Below, piece after piece: positions 9,433-17,016 of a DNA stretch of 64,000 nucleotides (the stretch's first letter is position 1; each line of letters begins with the position of its first letter). The DNA comes from an uncultured Polaribacter sp. GTDB lineage: Bacteria; Bacteroidota; Bacteroidia; Flavobacteriales; Flavobacteriaceae. The DNA lies in contig NZ_CANMHM010000001.1 in the NCBI RefSeq assembly GCF_947497695.1, positions 186,001 through 250,000 on the forward strand, read 5' to 3'. The position numbers were made by a program, and so were the translations under genes. The notes under the pieces are model-generated. The model was given only the letters and a program-made list of their open reading frames with translations, had not been told where the DNA came from and ran no database searches.

Positions 9433-10488
9433 ATGAAAAAGAAAACCTGTGTATTACTGCTCTTATTTTTTAATTTAAGCCTTATTTTTTCTCAAAAAAA
9501 AGCAAAAAAATACAACATTAGAACTATTGCTTTTTACAATTTAGAAAACTTATTTGACACCATTAATGATGTAAATAAAAACGATGAAGCAAGCCCAATA
9601 ATGGAACTAAAAATCAATAGATCTAAAGTATATTGGGATAAAATTGATAAACTAGCCAATACAATTTTACAAATTGGTGCAGACAAAGCAAATACAAGTC
9701 CTGCAATTATTGGCGTTGCCGAAGTTGAAAACAAAGCTGTTTTAGAAGATTTGGTAAAATCGAAACATTTAATAAAAAAACAATACGGAATTATACATTA
9801 TGATTCTCCTGACAAAAGAGGCATTGATGTGGCTTTATTATATCAAAAAAGATATTTTAAACCTATCAATCATGAAGCTTTTAATCCTAGAATTTATCAA
9901 GGAAATTTTAAAGTCTATACCAGAGATCAGCTATTAGTTTCTGGTTATTTAGATGATGAATTGATACATATAATTGTAAATCATTGGCCTTCTAGAAGTG
10001 GTGGAGAAGCAAAAAGCAGACCTTTACGCGAAAAAGCAGCCTACCAAAACACACAAATTATTGAGCAAATAAAAAAAGAAGACACAAATGCTAAAATACT
10101 AATAATGGGAGATTTTAATGATGACCCTATTAATTCTAGTTTTAAAAAAGTTTTAAATACAAAAAGTAAAAAGAAAAATGTTGATAAAAACGATATTTAC
10201 AATCCTTATGAAGACTTACACAGAAGAGGTTTTAATACCTTAGCTTACAGAGATAATTTAAACTTGTTTGATATGATTTTAATATCCTCACCACTTTTAG
10301 ATAAAGGAGAGAAAGATTTTACTACTTACAAAATGTTTCAAGCTAAAATATTTAACAAACGTTTTTTAAGTAGTAAAGATGGCAAGTATAAAGGCTACCC
10401 TTTTAGAAGTTTTTCTGATGGAGGTTATACAGGTGGATACTCAGATCATTACCCAGTATATATGTATTTGATTAAAGAGCAGAAGTAG
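9433..10488 (+). CDS. Exported endonuclease/exonuclease/phosphatase family protein
   Basis: The start at 9433 is preferred over a TTG at 9400 because it gives a clean signal peptide, MKKKTCVLLLLFFNLSLIFSQ. The 351-residue protein has the EEP fold: IAFYNLENLFD (Asn ligand region), IGVAEVENKAVLEDL (metal Glu), NHWPSRSGGE, ILIMGDFNDDP (Asp/Asn pair) and the terminal SDHYPVYM (Asp-His). Such enzymes cleave phosphodiesters in DNA, RNA or lipids. It is transcribed away from the TonB receptor/DUF5689 pair, which suggests digestion of extracellular nucleic acid before uptake. Substrate is inferred only. Confidence 0.88.
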   Translation: MKKKTCVLLLLFFNLSLIFSQKKAKKYNIRTIAFYNLENLFDTINDVNKNDEASPIMELKINRSKVYWDKIDKLANTILQIGADKANTSPAIIGVAEVENKAVLEDLVKSKHLIKKQYGIIHYDSPDKRGIDVALLYQKRYFKPINHEAFNPRIYQGNFKVYTRDQLLVSGYLDDELIHIIVNHWPSRSGGEAKSRPLREKAAYQNTQIIEQIKKEDTNAKILIMGDFNDDPINSSFKKVLNTKSKKKNVDKNDIYNPYEDLHRRGFNTLAYRDNLNLFDMILISSPLLDKGEKDFTTYKMFQAKIFNKRFLSSKDGKYKGYPFRSFSDGGYTGGYSDHYPVYMYLIKEQK

Positions 10489-10512
10489 TTTCTCATCAGT
10501 TCTCATTCAATC

Positions 10513-10576
10513 TGTCACCCTGAAAGGGTCTCAGATAACAATAAGCAAACCGCAAAAGATTCTTTCAGAATGACAA
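10513..10576. repeat. Dispersed inverted repeat, TGTCACCCTGAAAG type
   Basis: TGTCACCCTGAAAGGGTCT is mirrored by AAGATTCTTTCAGAATGACA about 25 bases on, so the two arms pair with a few mismatches. Related arms occur elsewhere in the window, near 53.63 kb and more degenerately at 2.65, 37.54 and 52.9 kb. Confidence 0.65.
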
Positions 10577-10649
10577 ACTACATGAAAAACTGATTACAAG
10601 TAGTTTATAAGTTTTTTTATTACCTTAAAAGTATCTGAAACTCGCTCTC

Positions 10650-10716
10650 GCTCGTTTTTAACGAGTGTGATTAAAGTTAGGTTTACATTCTAACACAGTA
10701 CTCGTTAAAAACAAGC
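10650..10716. repeat. Inverted repeat with 17-base arms
   Basis: GCTCGTTTTTAACGAGT at 10650-10666 is matched by the reverse complement of ACTCGTTAAAAACAAGC at 10700-10716 with one mismatch. The left arm can also fold on itself (CTCGTT/AACGAG). Its role is unknown; it may be part of a mobile repeat or an extra termination structure. Confidence 0.6.
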
Positions 10717-10751
10717 ACTAGCTACGAATAAGTAATCTACATTTATAAAAT

Positions 10752-10788
10752 ACAAAACCCCGCAACTTTTAAGTTGCGGGGTTTTTTG
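10752..10788. terminator. Bidirectional terminator between EEP-family gene and rng
   Basis: AAAACCCCGCAAC and GTTGCGGGGTTTT form a perfect GC-rich stem with A-run and T-run flanks on either side. It can end transcription from both convergent genes. Confidence 0.9.
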
Positions 10789-10818
10789 ATAATAAATTAT
10801 TGCCTTATTACATATAAA

Positions 10819-12348
10819 CTAATCTCTTGGAGATTTAAATCTATAATGTAAGTATGTGTAAGCATCACGAGGTATAATTGTAATCCACTTTTTGTGTTTT
10901 AAATACCATTTAAAACGTATAGAATTTAATCCTTTTGTTAAATAAGAAGCAATAAAAGGATGCAAGTGTAATTGTATCTTTTTATTTTTTGGATTCGAAA
11001 TAAATTTTTCTAAATCTGCCTCAATTTTATCTAACAAAACTATTGGTGCTTCTACTTGTCCATTTTTATTTGGGTTGGCTTCGATCGTTTTTATACTTAA
11101 CTCTGGTCTTACCCTTTGTCTTGTAATTTGTACCAAACCAAATTTACTTGGAGGTAATATTTTGTGTTTTGTTCTATCAAAAGCCATTTGCTCTTTTAGA
11201 TGCTGATACAGTTTGTTTCTGTTTTCAGCTTTGTGCATATCAATAAAATCTACAACTATAATTCCTCCCATGTCACGCAATTGTAATTGACGTGCCACTT
11301 CTGTAGCTGATATTAAATTTACTTCTAATGCTGTATCTTCTTGAGAACCTGCTTTGTTAGAACGATTTCCGCTATTTACATCAATAACGTGTAAAGCTTC
11401 TGTATGCTCTATAACTAAATAGGCACCTTTGCTCATAGAAACTGTTTTACCAAATGATGTTTTAATTTGTCTTTCTATTCCAAATTTTTCAAAAATAGGA
11501 ACTTCAGACTTGTACAACTTTACAATTTTTTCCTTTTCAGGATAAATTTCTTGTAGATACTCTTTAATTTCTTCTTGCAAAGTTTGATCATTTGTTACAA
11601 TACTAGTAAAAGATTCATTCATTACATCTCTTAAAATAGAGGATGCTCTGTTTAACTCGCTCAATATTTTTGTTGGTGTGTTTGTATTTGGCATACTTTT
11701 ACACATTTTTATCCAACGTTCTAATGAGTTTTGCAAATCTTTATCTAATTCTGCTACTTTTTTACCTTCTGCAACAGTTCTTAAAATAACACCAAAGCCT
11801 TTTGGCTTAATGCTTTTTGCTAATCTTTTTAAACGTTCTTTTTCTTTTGGGTCTGCTATTTTTTGAGAAACAGAAACTCGGTTAGAAAAAGGAACTAAAA
11901 CTAAAAATCTACCTGCTATAGACAACTCAGAACTTAATCTGGGGCCTTTTGTAGAAATTGGTTCTTTTACAATCTGTACTAATAGGTTTTGCCCTGTTTT
12001 TAGTACTTGATTAATACTACCGTCTTTGTGAATGTCAACTTCTTTTTGGAAGTTTTTTAAAGTGAATTCTTTATACTTACCTGTGCTTACTTTCTTAATG
12101 AACGAATTTAATGAGTTTACTTGTGCACCTAAATCATGATAATGTAAAAACCCATCTTTTGGATATCCTACATTAACAAAGGCTGCATTTAAACCAGTTA
12201 AAACTTTTCCTATTTTGGCTAAAAATATATCGCCAACAGAAAATTTGTTATCACTAGTTTCATTATTTAATTCAATAAGTTTTCCATCTCTTAATAAGGC
12301 AAAATCAATATCAGATGAATTACTACGAATTATTAATTCTGTTTTCAT
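10819..12348 (-). CDS. rng: Ribonuclease E/G family endoribonuclease
   Basis: This 509-residue RNase G-type enzyme processes rRNA ends and starts mRNA decay. The S1 domain is at about 37-130. The catalytic Mg-binding aspartates are Asp323 (ALHVIDVNSGN) and Asp367 (GGIIVVDFIDM). The Zn-link cysteines (CPxC) that bridge dimers in E. coli RNase E are absent: TRQRVRPELSIKTIE is followed by NPNKNGQVEAPIV instead. There is no long C-terminal degradosome scaffold. It follows the HU and 30-residue protein genes on the same strand. Confidence 0.95.
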   Translation of the reverse strand: MKTELIIRSNSSDIDFALLRDGKLIELNNETSDNKFSVGDIFLAKIGKVLTGLNAAFVNVGYPKDGFLHYHDLGAQVNSLNSFIKKVSTGKYKEFTLKNFQKEVDIHKDGSINQVLKTGQNLLVQIVKEPISTKGPRLSSELSIAGRFLVLVPFSNRVSVSQKIADPKEKERLKRLAKSIKPKGFGVILRTVAEGKKVAELDKDLQNSLERWIKMCKSMPNTNTPTKILSELNRASSILRDVMNESFTSIVTNDQTLQEEIKEYLQEIYPEKEKIVKLYKSEVPIFEKFGIERQIKTSFGKTVSMSKGAYLVIEHTEALHVIDVNSGNRSNKAGSQEDTALEVNLISATEVARQLQLRDMGGIIVVDFIDMHKAENRNKLYQHLKEQMAFDRTKHKILPPSKFGLVQITRQRVRPELSIKTIEANPNKNGQVEAPIVLLDKIEADLEKFISNPKNKKIQLHLHPFIASYLTKGLNSIRFKWYLKHKKWITIIPRDAYTYLHYRFKSPRD

Positions 12349-12511
12349 ACTGAACTTGGTTTTAACACTGCACTTTGTTGTGCAGATGGATTAATATTGT
12401 CAGGTATTTTTAAATACCGTTAGAAAACTTAATGCCTTACACTGCATATTAGTTTTCAAATGTCAATGAACTTTTTGGTAATCTAATTTCTTTTTTGCTA
12501 AACAATAAACG

Positions 12512-12537
12512 AAAAAGTAAGCATTAGCTTACTTTTT
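12512..12537 (-). terminator. Hairpin overlapping the stop of the 30-residue protein gene
   Basis: On the plus strand AAAAAGTAAGC, loop ATTA, GCTTACTTTTT form a perfect stem. Read on the minus strand it contains the TAA stop of the small gene and ends in a T-rich tract, so it may terminate or attenuate transcription before rng. Confidence 0.55.
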
Positions 12538-12621
12538 CTTCTTGTGTCTGTTTGCTCTAGCTCTTTTCTTTCTTTTGTGTGTAGAGATTTTTGCTCTCTT
12601 TCTTTTTTTACCACTTGGCAT
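12529..12621 (-). CDS. 30-residue very basic protein, probably ribosome-associated
   Basis: The frame encodes MPSGKKRKRAKISTHKRKKR followed by ARANRHKKKK and a stop. About 60 percent of residues are Lys, Arg or His and there is no hydrophobic core. Such short Lys/Arg tails with a MPSGKKRKR start recur upstream of rng in Bacteroidota, to my recollection, and this composition is typical of tiny ribosomal proteins (THX or bL38 class). The frame lies 45 bases downstream of the HU gene stop, between two annotated genes, and would be missed by length filters. Product class is inferred from composition. Confidence 0.75.
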   Translation of the reverse strand: MPSGKKRKRAKISTHKRKKRARANRHKKKK

Positions 12622-12666
12622 AATCCTCGTTGTTTTTTAAACCCTTAGGTTTAGATTAATATTTTG

Positions 12667-12957
12667 TTACTTAACTGATACTTTACTTTTTACTCCCTCA
12701 GTAAAAGTCTTAGCTGGTTTAAAAGCTGGTATGTTGTGTGCAGGTATTTTAATAGTTGTATTCTTAGAAATATTTCTACCTGTTTTTTCTGCTCTTGTTT
12801 TGATAATAAAACTACCAAAACCTCTTAAATAAACGTTATCGCCATTTTCTAATGCATCCTTTACTTCAGTCATAAATGCTTCTACAGTTGCCAATACATC
12901 TGTTTTTTCAATTCCTGATTTGTCTGATATTTTTGATACGATATCTGCTTTCGTCAT
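12667..12957 (-). CDS. HU/IHF family DNA-binding protein
   Basis: This 96-residue nucleoid protein bends DNA as a dimer. The N-terminal helices (MTKADIVSKISDKSGIEKTD), the GFGSFIIKTRAEKTGRN hinge and the beta arm with IPAHNIPAFKPAKTF, including the tip proline, are visible. The arm and length are closer to IHF-beta-like HU proteins of Bacteroidota. A near-consensus promoter lies about 50 bases upstream. The small basic protein gene and rng follow on the same strand and may share its transcript. Confidence 0.95.
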   Translation of the reverse strand: MTKADIVSKISDKSGIEKTDVLATVEAFMTEVKDALENGDNVYLRGFGSFIIKTRAEKTGRNISKNTTIKIPAHNIPAFKPAKTFTEGVKSKVSVK

Positions 12958-13007
12958 GTCTCTGTATTTACTATATTTTTATTAATTTACTTTCAAAAAT
13001 GCGGATG

Positions 13008-13035
13008 CAAATATATGATAATTAATCAATTCCAA
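13008..13035 (-). promoter_or_regulatory. Consensus Bacteroidota promoter of the HU gene
   Basis: On the minus strand TTG (13033-13035) is followed after 17 bases by TATATTTG (13008-13015), matching the TTG-N17-20-TAnnTTTG promoter. The downstream bases GCATCCGC are the same as at tRNA-Phe. The predicted start is near 13002, giving a leader of about 45 bases. Confidence 0.8.
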
Positions 13036-13168
13036 GAAGTTTAAAGATTAAAATATCAATTAAAAATTACGTTCTTTAAAAGTTCTTTATTTTTTTTTAA
13101 TTTTATCAAAATAAAACCATGTAGAAACCTGCTTTTCAATTATTTATACTATATTCTCAACTTTAAAA

Positions 13169-14503
13169 TTACAGTTCAACAGCGCTAAATCTTATTGTTG
13201 TATTGCTTGCAGGCACAAAGGTAAAAACATTATTAGCAAATGCATTAAGTGTTGATGGACGATCTACAAACAACCCATTTGAATCTAAAACAACATCTAA
13301 CAAAGGCTGAATTGCATCTGAAAAAAATTGTGGTGCTGTTGTAGATAAAAGACTTAAATACATTTTATCATCTTTTATTTCTTTACTCATTGTATAAGCA
13401 GCGTTTCCAAAAGAAGATGTTATAAATAAAATACCTGTGTCTGTTTCTAGATTATACAAATCAATTCTTGTAACATCAAAAAATGCAGCAGCATTCATAT
13501 TAGTAATTAACTGATTAAAGTTTTCATTTGTAAAATCTGGCATCCAATCATCCTCTAAAGAGTTTAAAAATGGGTTATGCAAAATAAGAAAATCAGAAAG
13601 TATTTCTTGCCCTTTTAAAGGTATTGCTGGAGTACCTAAATAACTAATGGTTATTTTAACTCCTTGATTTTGCCCAACAAATGCATCATTTATAGCATCA
13701 TATATAAAATCTTCAACTGCTACAGTACCTACTTTAATTGCAGGGTTTGCTTTAAAACCTAAAGGAGTTGGTGCAATACCATAATTAAGAGGCTCTAACA
13801 AGCCACTTTCATTATTGGTTAAAGTACTTACAAAACGTCTATTTTCATTATAACTAAAAGAATATGCTTTTGTTTCTGCACCTTCATTTTCTATAACCAT
13901 ACTTCTAAAAACAGACTTAGATAAATCATCTGGTAAATTGCCTAACATTATTTTGTTACTAGTAGTTAAACTTAACCAATCATCTGCTGTAGCTCTTGTA
14001 AATCTTATAAAATTTGATGGATCTCTGTTGCTTCTAAAAATAATATCTTCTCCTTGAAAACTAGAAAATAAAAACTCAAAACTACCTTTATATCCTTGAC
14101 CAATTAATCCATTATCAGGAAAATTATTACCATCAGACAATTCATGAATTACATTTTTAGTGGTAAAAGTTAATTTAAGAGTAGACCCTAAAGAAAGATC
14201 ATATAAACTAATTCTGGCTGGATCTGCATTCCCAAAATCTGAATCCATTCTTACCTCTGTTTCATTTATAAAATCAAATAAAAATGTAAATCCCCCTAAA
14301 AGTGTATTGTCTGTAAAATAGGTCATTTTCCAACCATTGTCTGGTGATATTAGAAAATCACGTACTTCTTTTTGCTTTTTCTCAAATCTAACAGAAGGCA
14401 CATCTTCAAACAAAAGATCTGGATCGTTATTATCTTGGCAACTAAAAAATAGTACAAATAATAGCAGTAAAATTGGTTGATTTATTTTTTTTAAATACCT
14501 CAT
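13169..14503 (-). CDS. DUF4302 lipoprotein
   Basis: A 444-residue lipoprotein; the lipobox FFSC gives Cys22. The N-terminal region VRFEKKQKEVRDFLISPDNGWKMTYF and the following FTFLFDFINETEVRMDSDFG are characteristic of DUF4302, a family found almost only in Sus-like operons of Bacteroidota. It is the last gene of the operon SusC-SusD-metallohydrolase-DUF4302, 4 bases after the metallohydrolase gene. A surface-exposed substrate-binding role is likely from context; the substrate is unknown. Confidence 0.85.
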   Translation of the reverse strand: MRYLKKINQPILLLLFVLFFSCQDNNDPDLLFEDVPSVRFEKKQKEVRDFLISPDNGWKMTYFTDNTLLGGFTFLFDFINETEVRMDSDFGNADPARISLYDLSLGSTLKLTFTTKNVIHELSDGNNFPDNGLIGQGYKGSFEFLFSSFQGEDIIFRSNRDPSNFIRFTRATADDWLSLTTSNKIMLGNLPDDLSKSVFRSMVIENEGAETKAYSFSYNENRRFVSTLTNNESGLLEPLNYGIAPTPLGFKANPAIKVGTVAVEDFIYDAINDAFVGQNQGVKITISYLGTPAIPLKGQEILSDFLILHNPFLNSLEDDWMPDFTNENFNQLITNMNAAAFFDVTRIDLYNLETDTGILFITSSFGNAAYTMSKEIKDDKMYLSLLSTTAPQFFSDAIQPLLDVVLDSNGLFVDRPSTLNAFANNVFTFVPASNTTIRFSAVEL

Positions 14504-14507
14504 AATT

Positions 14508-15494
14508 CTAATTTAAAAGCGTTGCTTTTGCAACATTTAGTGCTGCTACTCTTTGCAATTCGTATATATCTATCTTAAATTTTGATAAAAAATAATCTGC
14601 TACTAATGCTTCTTTTTGTTTGATAAAATCAATTGCCTCTTCTGCATCTGGTGTAGCAGTTAAGGTTGCTGCATTTGTTGCAATTTCTCTTTCTAGGTCT
14701 GTAGCTGTGTTTGGCAATTCTAGTAATGCATCACGTATTGCTGCATCTATAATTCTTTGTTTGATGGTATCTAAAAGAGCTTGATAATCTGCAGGAGAGT
14801 TAGAGAGCATTGTTGCCACCATTTCTGCAAAATCTTCTGTATGATTTAACCTTGCATAATCTGATATAAAACCTAGTTTGTAAGCAATATCAAATCTTTC
14901 TGATTCATTGCCTGGGTTAAACCATTGAGCGGTATAATCTCCTGGGGTTATTTGCTTGTAAGCTTCTTCATCAAAACGAAACTGTTGGTTTAAAATGTGT
15001 GTATATTCATGCTGAATTGTACGCACAAATAGCGTAATGCTTTCTTGATTAGTTAAATCTATTAAATCTGCTTCAAATAAAACTATGTTTTTTCCCCCTT
15101 CTGCAAAACCTAAAGTACGAGTTCCATTTTCATTTAAGTTAAAACCACCTATTAACACAAGTTCTCTTGGAGCGATGTTTTTTACAAAATCTTCGCCTCC
15201 AACTTCTGTGTAGGTATCAATCCAAATTGTTTTAACAGCCTCCATAATTGGTATAACCGTTTCTAAAGTTGGTGGAAATAAATAGCGATTTAAATCTACA
15301 CGCCCTTCATCCCATTGATAAGTTACATCAATATTAAAAGGAAATGTATAATTGGTTCTTAACCAAATATCTGTTGCATTTAAATTTGGTGTTGTTGTAT
15401 CAATATTACTTTCTGTTAATTTTTCTTCGGATGAATTACAAGAATAAAACAACCCTGAGATGAGTATTGCTATAAATAAATGTATTTTCTTCAT
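14508..15494 (-). CDS. Substrate import-associated zinc metallohydrolase lipoprotein
   Basis: The lipobox FYSC gives Cys19. The zincin motif HEYTH is at residues 162-166 (TIQHEYTHILNQ), and a later HTEDFAEMVATML segment probably supplies the third ligand Glu. The protein matches the TIGR04549-type metallohydrolase lipoproteins that travel with SusC/SusD pairs. The length of 328 residues is usual. It is 4 bases from both neighbours in the operon. A peptidase or related hydrolase acting on the imported polymer is likely, but the substrate is not shown by the sequence. Confidence 0.88.
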   Translation of the reverse strand: MKKIHLFIAILISGLFYSCNSSEEKLTESNIDTTTPNLNATDIWLRTNYTFPFNIDVTYQWDEGRVDLNRYLFPPTLETVIPIMEAVKTIWIDTYTEVGGEDFVKNIAPRELVLIGGFNLNENGTRTLGFAEGGKNIVLFEADLIDLTNQESITLFVRTIQHEYTHILNQQFRFDEEAYKQITPGDYTAQWFNPGNESERFDIAYKLGFISDYARLNHTEDFAEMVATMLSNSPADYQALLDTIKQRIIDAAIRDALLELPNTATDLEREIATNAATLTATPDAEEAIDFIKQKEALVADYFLSKFKIDIYELQRVAALNVAKATLLN

Positions 15495-15498
15495 AATA

Positions 15499-17004
15499 TT
15501 ATCTTGGGTTTTTGGTTAAACCTAAATTTGATGCTGATGCTGGAATTTGTAATTGCTTTCTTACATCTTCTTTAGCTAAGGATATTTCTGTAACCAAATT
15601 TCCTCTTCTAAAATCTCTAATAATCGGAATATTAAATTTACGCACATCAAACCAACGCAAACCTTCATGATAAAATTCTTTTTGTTTAAAATTTAATATT
15701 GCCGTAATAAATAGAGCTTGCTGATTTGATGAAAAACCATAAGAAGGTGTTAAATAATCAGGTACTACTCTAAATGTGTTTGCAATCATAGCAGTTGTTA
15801 AATTATCTGTTGCATCATTAAAATTGATTGTTTTTTTTGATAAAAAATCTGTTAAGTCTTTTAATGAGTTTGCATAATCTTCTTTCATTGCATAAGCCTC
15901 TGCTCTATTTAACAATACCTCATCATAACTAAATAAAACCTGAGGTGTAAAACCTGTACCTGAACCAGCACTTTGGTTGGTTATTTTAAAAAACTCTTCA
16001 AACTTAGGTAAATTCGAGAATAATTCTCCTCCAAAAACATCATAGGCCCAAGATTTATTTAATGGATTTCCTCCTAAAAGAAAACCTGTTCCTTCGCCAG
16101 AAACCAACCCATAATTTGAAGAAGCAAAATCTCTTGCCCACCAAGATAATGATGAGTTTACTAAAATATTAGCATTTTCTATTGTGTTATTGTATCTAAA
16201 AACACGGGCATCATAAGTAAGATCACTGTAAGCAATCATATCTCTAATTTGTAACCTTGGGTTTGTAAGTATTTGATTTGCATGTGCTATTACTTTATCC
16301 CAATCTGCTTTAAATGCATAAAAACGAGCTGCAAAAGCATGGGCAGCTTCCGTTGTAAAATGAAATTTAGGATTTTCTTCTCTCTCCCTAACAAGCTCTA
16401 TGCCTTGAATTAAATCGGCCTCAATAAAATCATACACTTCTTTAACGGTGTTTCTTTTATAATTTTTAAATAAAACGGTTTCTGTTTCTTTTACATAAGG
16501 CACTCCTAAATCTGTACTTGCTGAATTGGCATTGTAATGTTTGCCCCAAAAATTTACCAACATAAAATGTGCATAAGCTCTTGCCAACAATGCTTCTCCT
16601 TTTTGGGCGTTTAAATTATGTATATTTTCAAGTTCTGCAATCGATTCTAATGCTTGGTTTGCTTGCCCAATTGCTTCGTAGCAACTTACCCAGTAATTTG
16701 TTGGTGTATCTTGGTTTCCACTATCATCTTCATTAGTTTCCCAACTAAACATTTGCTCGTGTAACTGCTCATCAACCACATTATTATCTGAGGGTTTAGA
16801 CAATGCATTGTCTGACATTAATTCTGCCATTAACATGTAATTACCTATTGGATAAGCACCTGTAATCAAAGCACTTATTTTATCTGGAGAATCTATGGTT
16901 GCTCTGTCATCTGGCAATTCAGATAAATAACTATCACAACTAATCAACCCAAAAAATAAAACTATGCCTATAATTTTTTTGGTATTTTTATATAGTTTTT
17001 TCAT
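15499..17004 (-). CDS. RagB/SusD family nutrient uptake outer membrane lipoprotein
   Basis: This lipoprotein (Cys23 in LISC) of 501 residues is the lid and substrate-binding subunit that closes over the SusC barrel. SusD features are the helical N-terminal TPR-like region (ALESIAELENIHNLNAQKGE, then ARAYAHFMLVNFWG), SYDEVLLNRAEAYA, and the late KEFYHEGLRWFDVRKFN. It lies 12 bases downstream of susC. No glycan-binding residues can be assigned by eye. Confidence 0.95.
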   Translation of the reverse strand: MKKLYKNTKKIIGIVLFFGLISCDSYLSELPDDRATIDSPDKISALITGAYPIGNYMLMAELMSDNALSKPSDNNVVDEQLHEQMFSWETNEDDSGNQDTPTNYWVSCYEAIGQANQALESIAELENIHNLNAQKGEALLARAYAHFMLVNFWGKHYNANSASTDLGVPYVKETETVLFKNYKRNTVKEVYDFIEADLIQGIELVREREENPKFHFTTEAAHAFAARFYAFKADWDKVIAHANQILTNPRLQIRDMIAYSDLTYDARVFRYNNTIENANILVNSSLSWWARDFASSNYGLVSGEGTGFLLGGNPLNKSWAYDVFGGELFSNLPKFEEFFKITNQSAGSGTGFTPQVLFSYDEVLLNRAEAYAMKEDYANSLKDLTDFLSKKTINFNDATDNLTTAMIANTFRVVPDYLTPSYGFSSNQQALFITAILNFKQKEFYHEGLRWFDVRKFNIPIIRDFRRGNLVTEISLAKEDVRKQLQIPASASNLGLTKNPR

Positions 17005-17016
17005 TTTTATATTTAA

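Larger units (their letters stand above)
10489..10818. other. 330-base gap with repeats and a terminator, no gene
   Basis: The gap between the convergent EEP-family and rng genes holds three items: an inverted repeat pair (10513-10576) of the dispersed TGTCAYYCTGAAAG type, a second inverted repeat around GCTCGTTTTTAACGAGT (10650-10716), and a strong hairpin terminator (10752-10788). No reading frame with coding character was seen. Confidence 0.8.
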
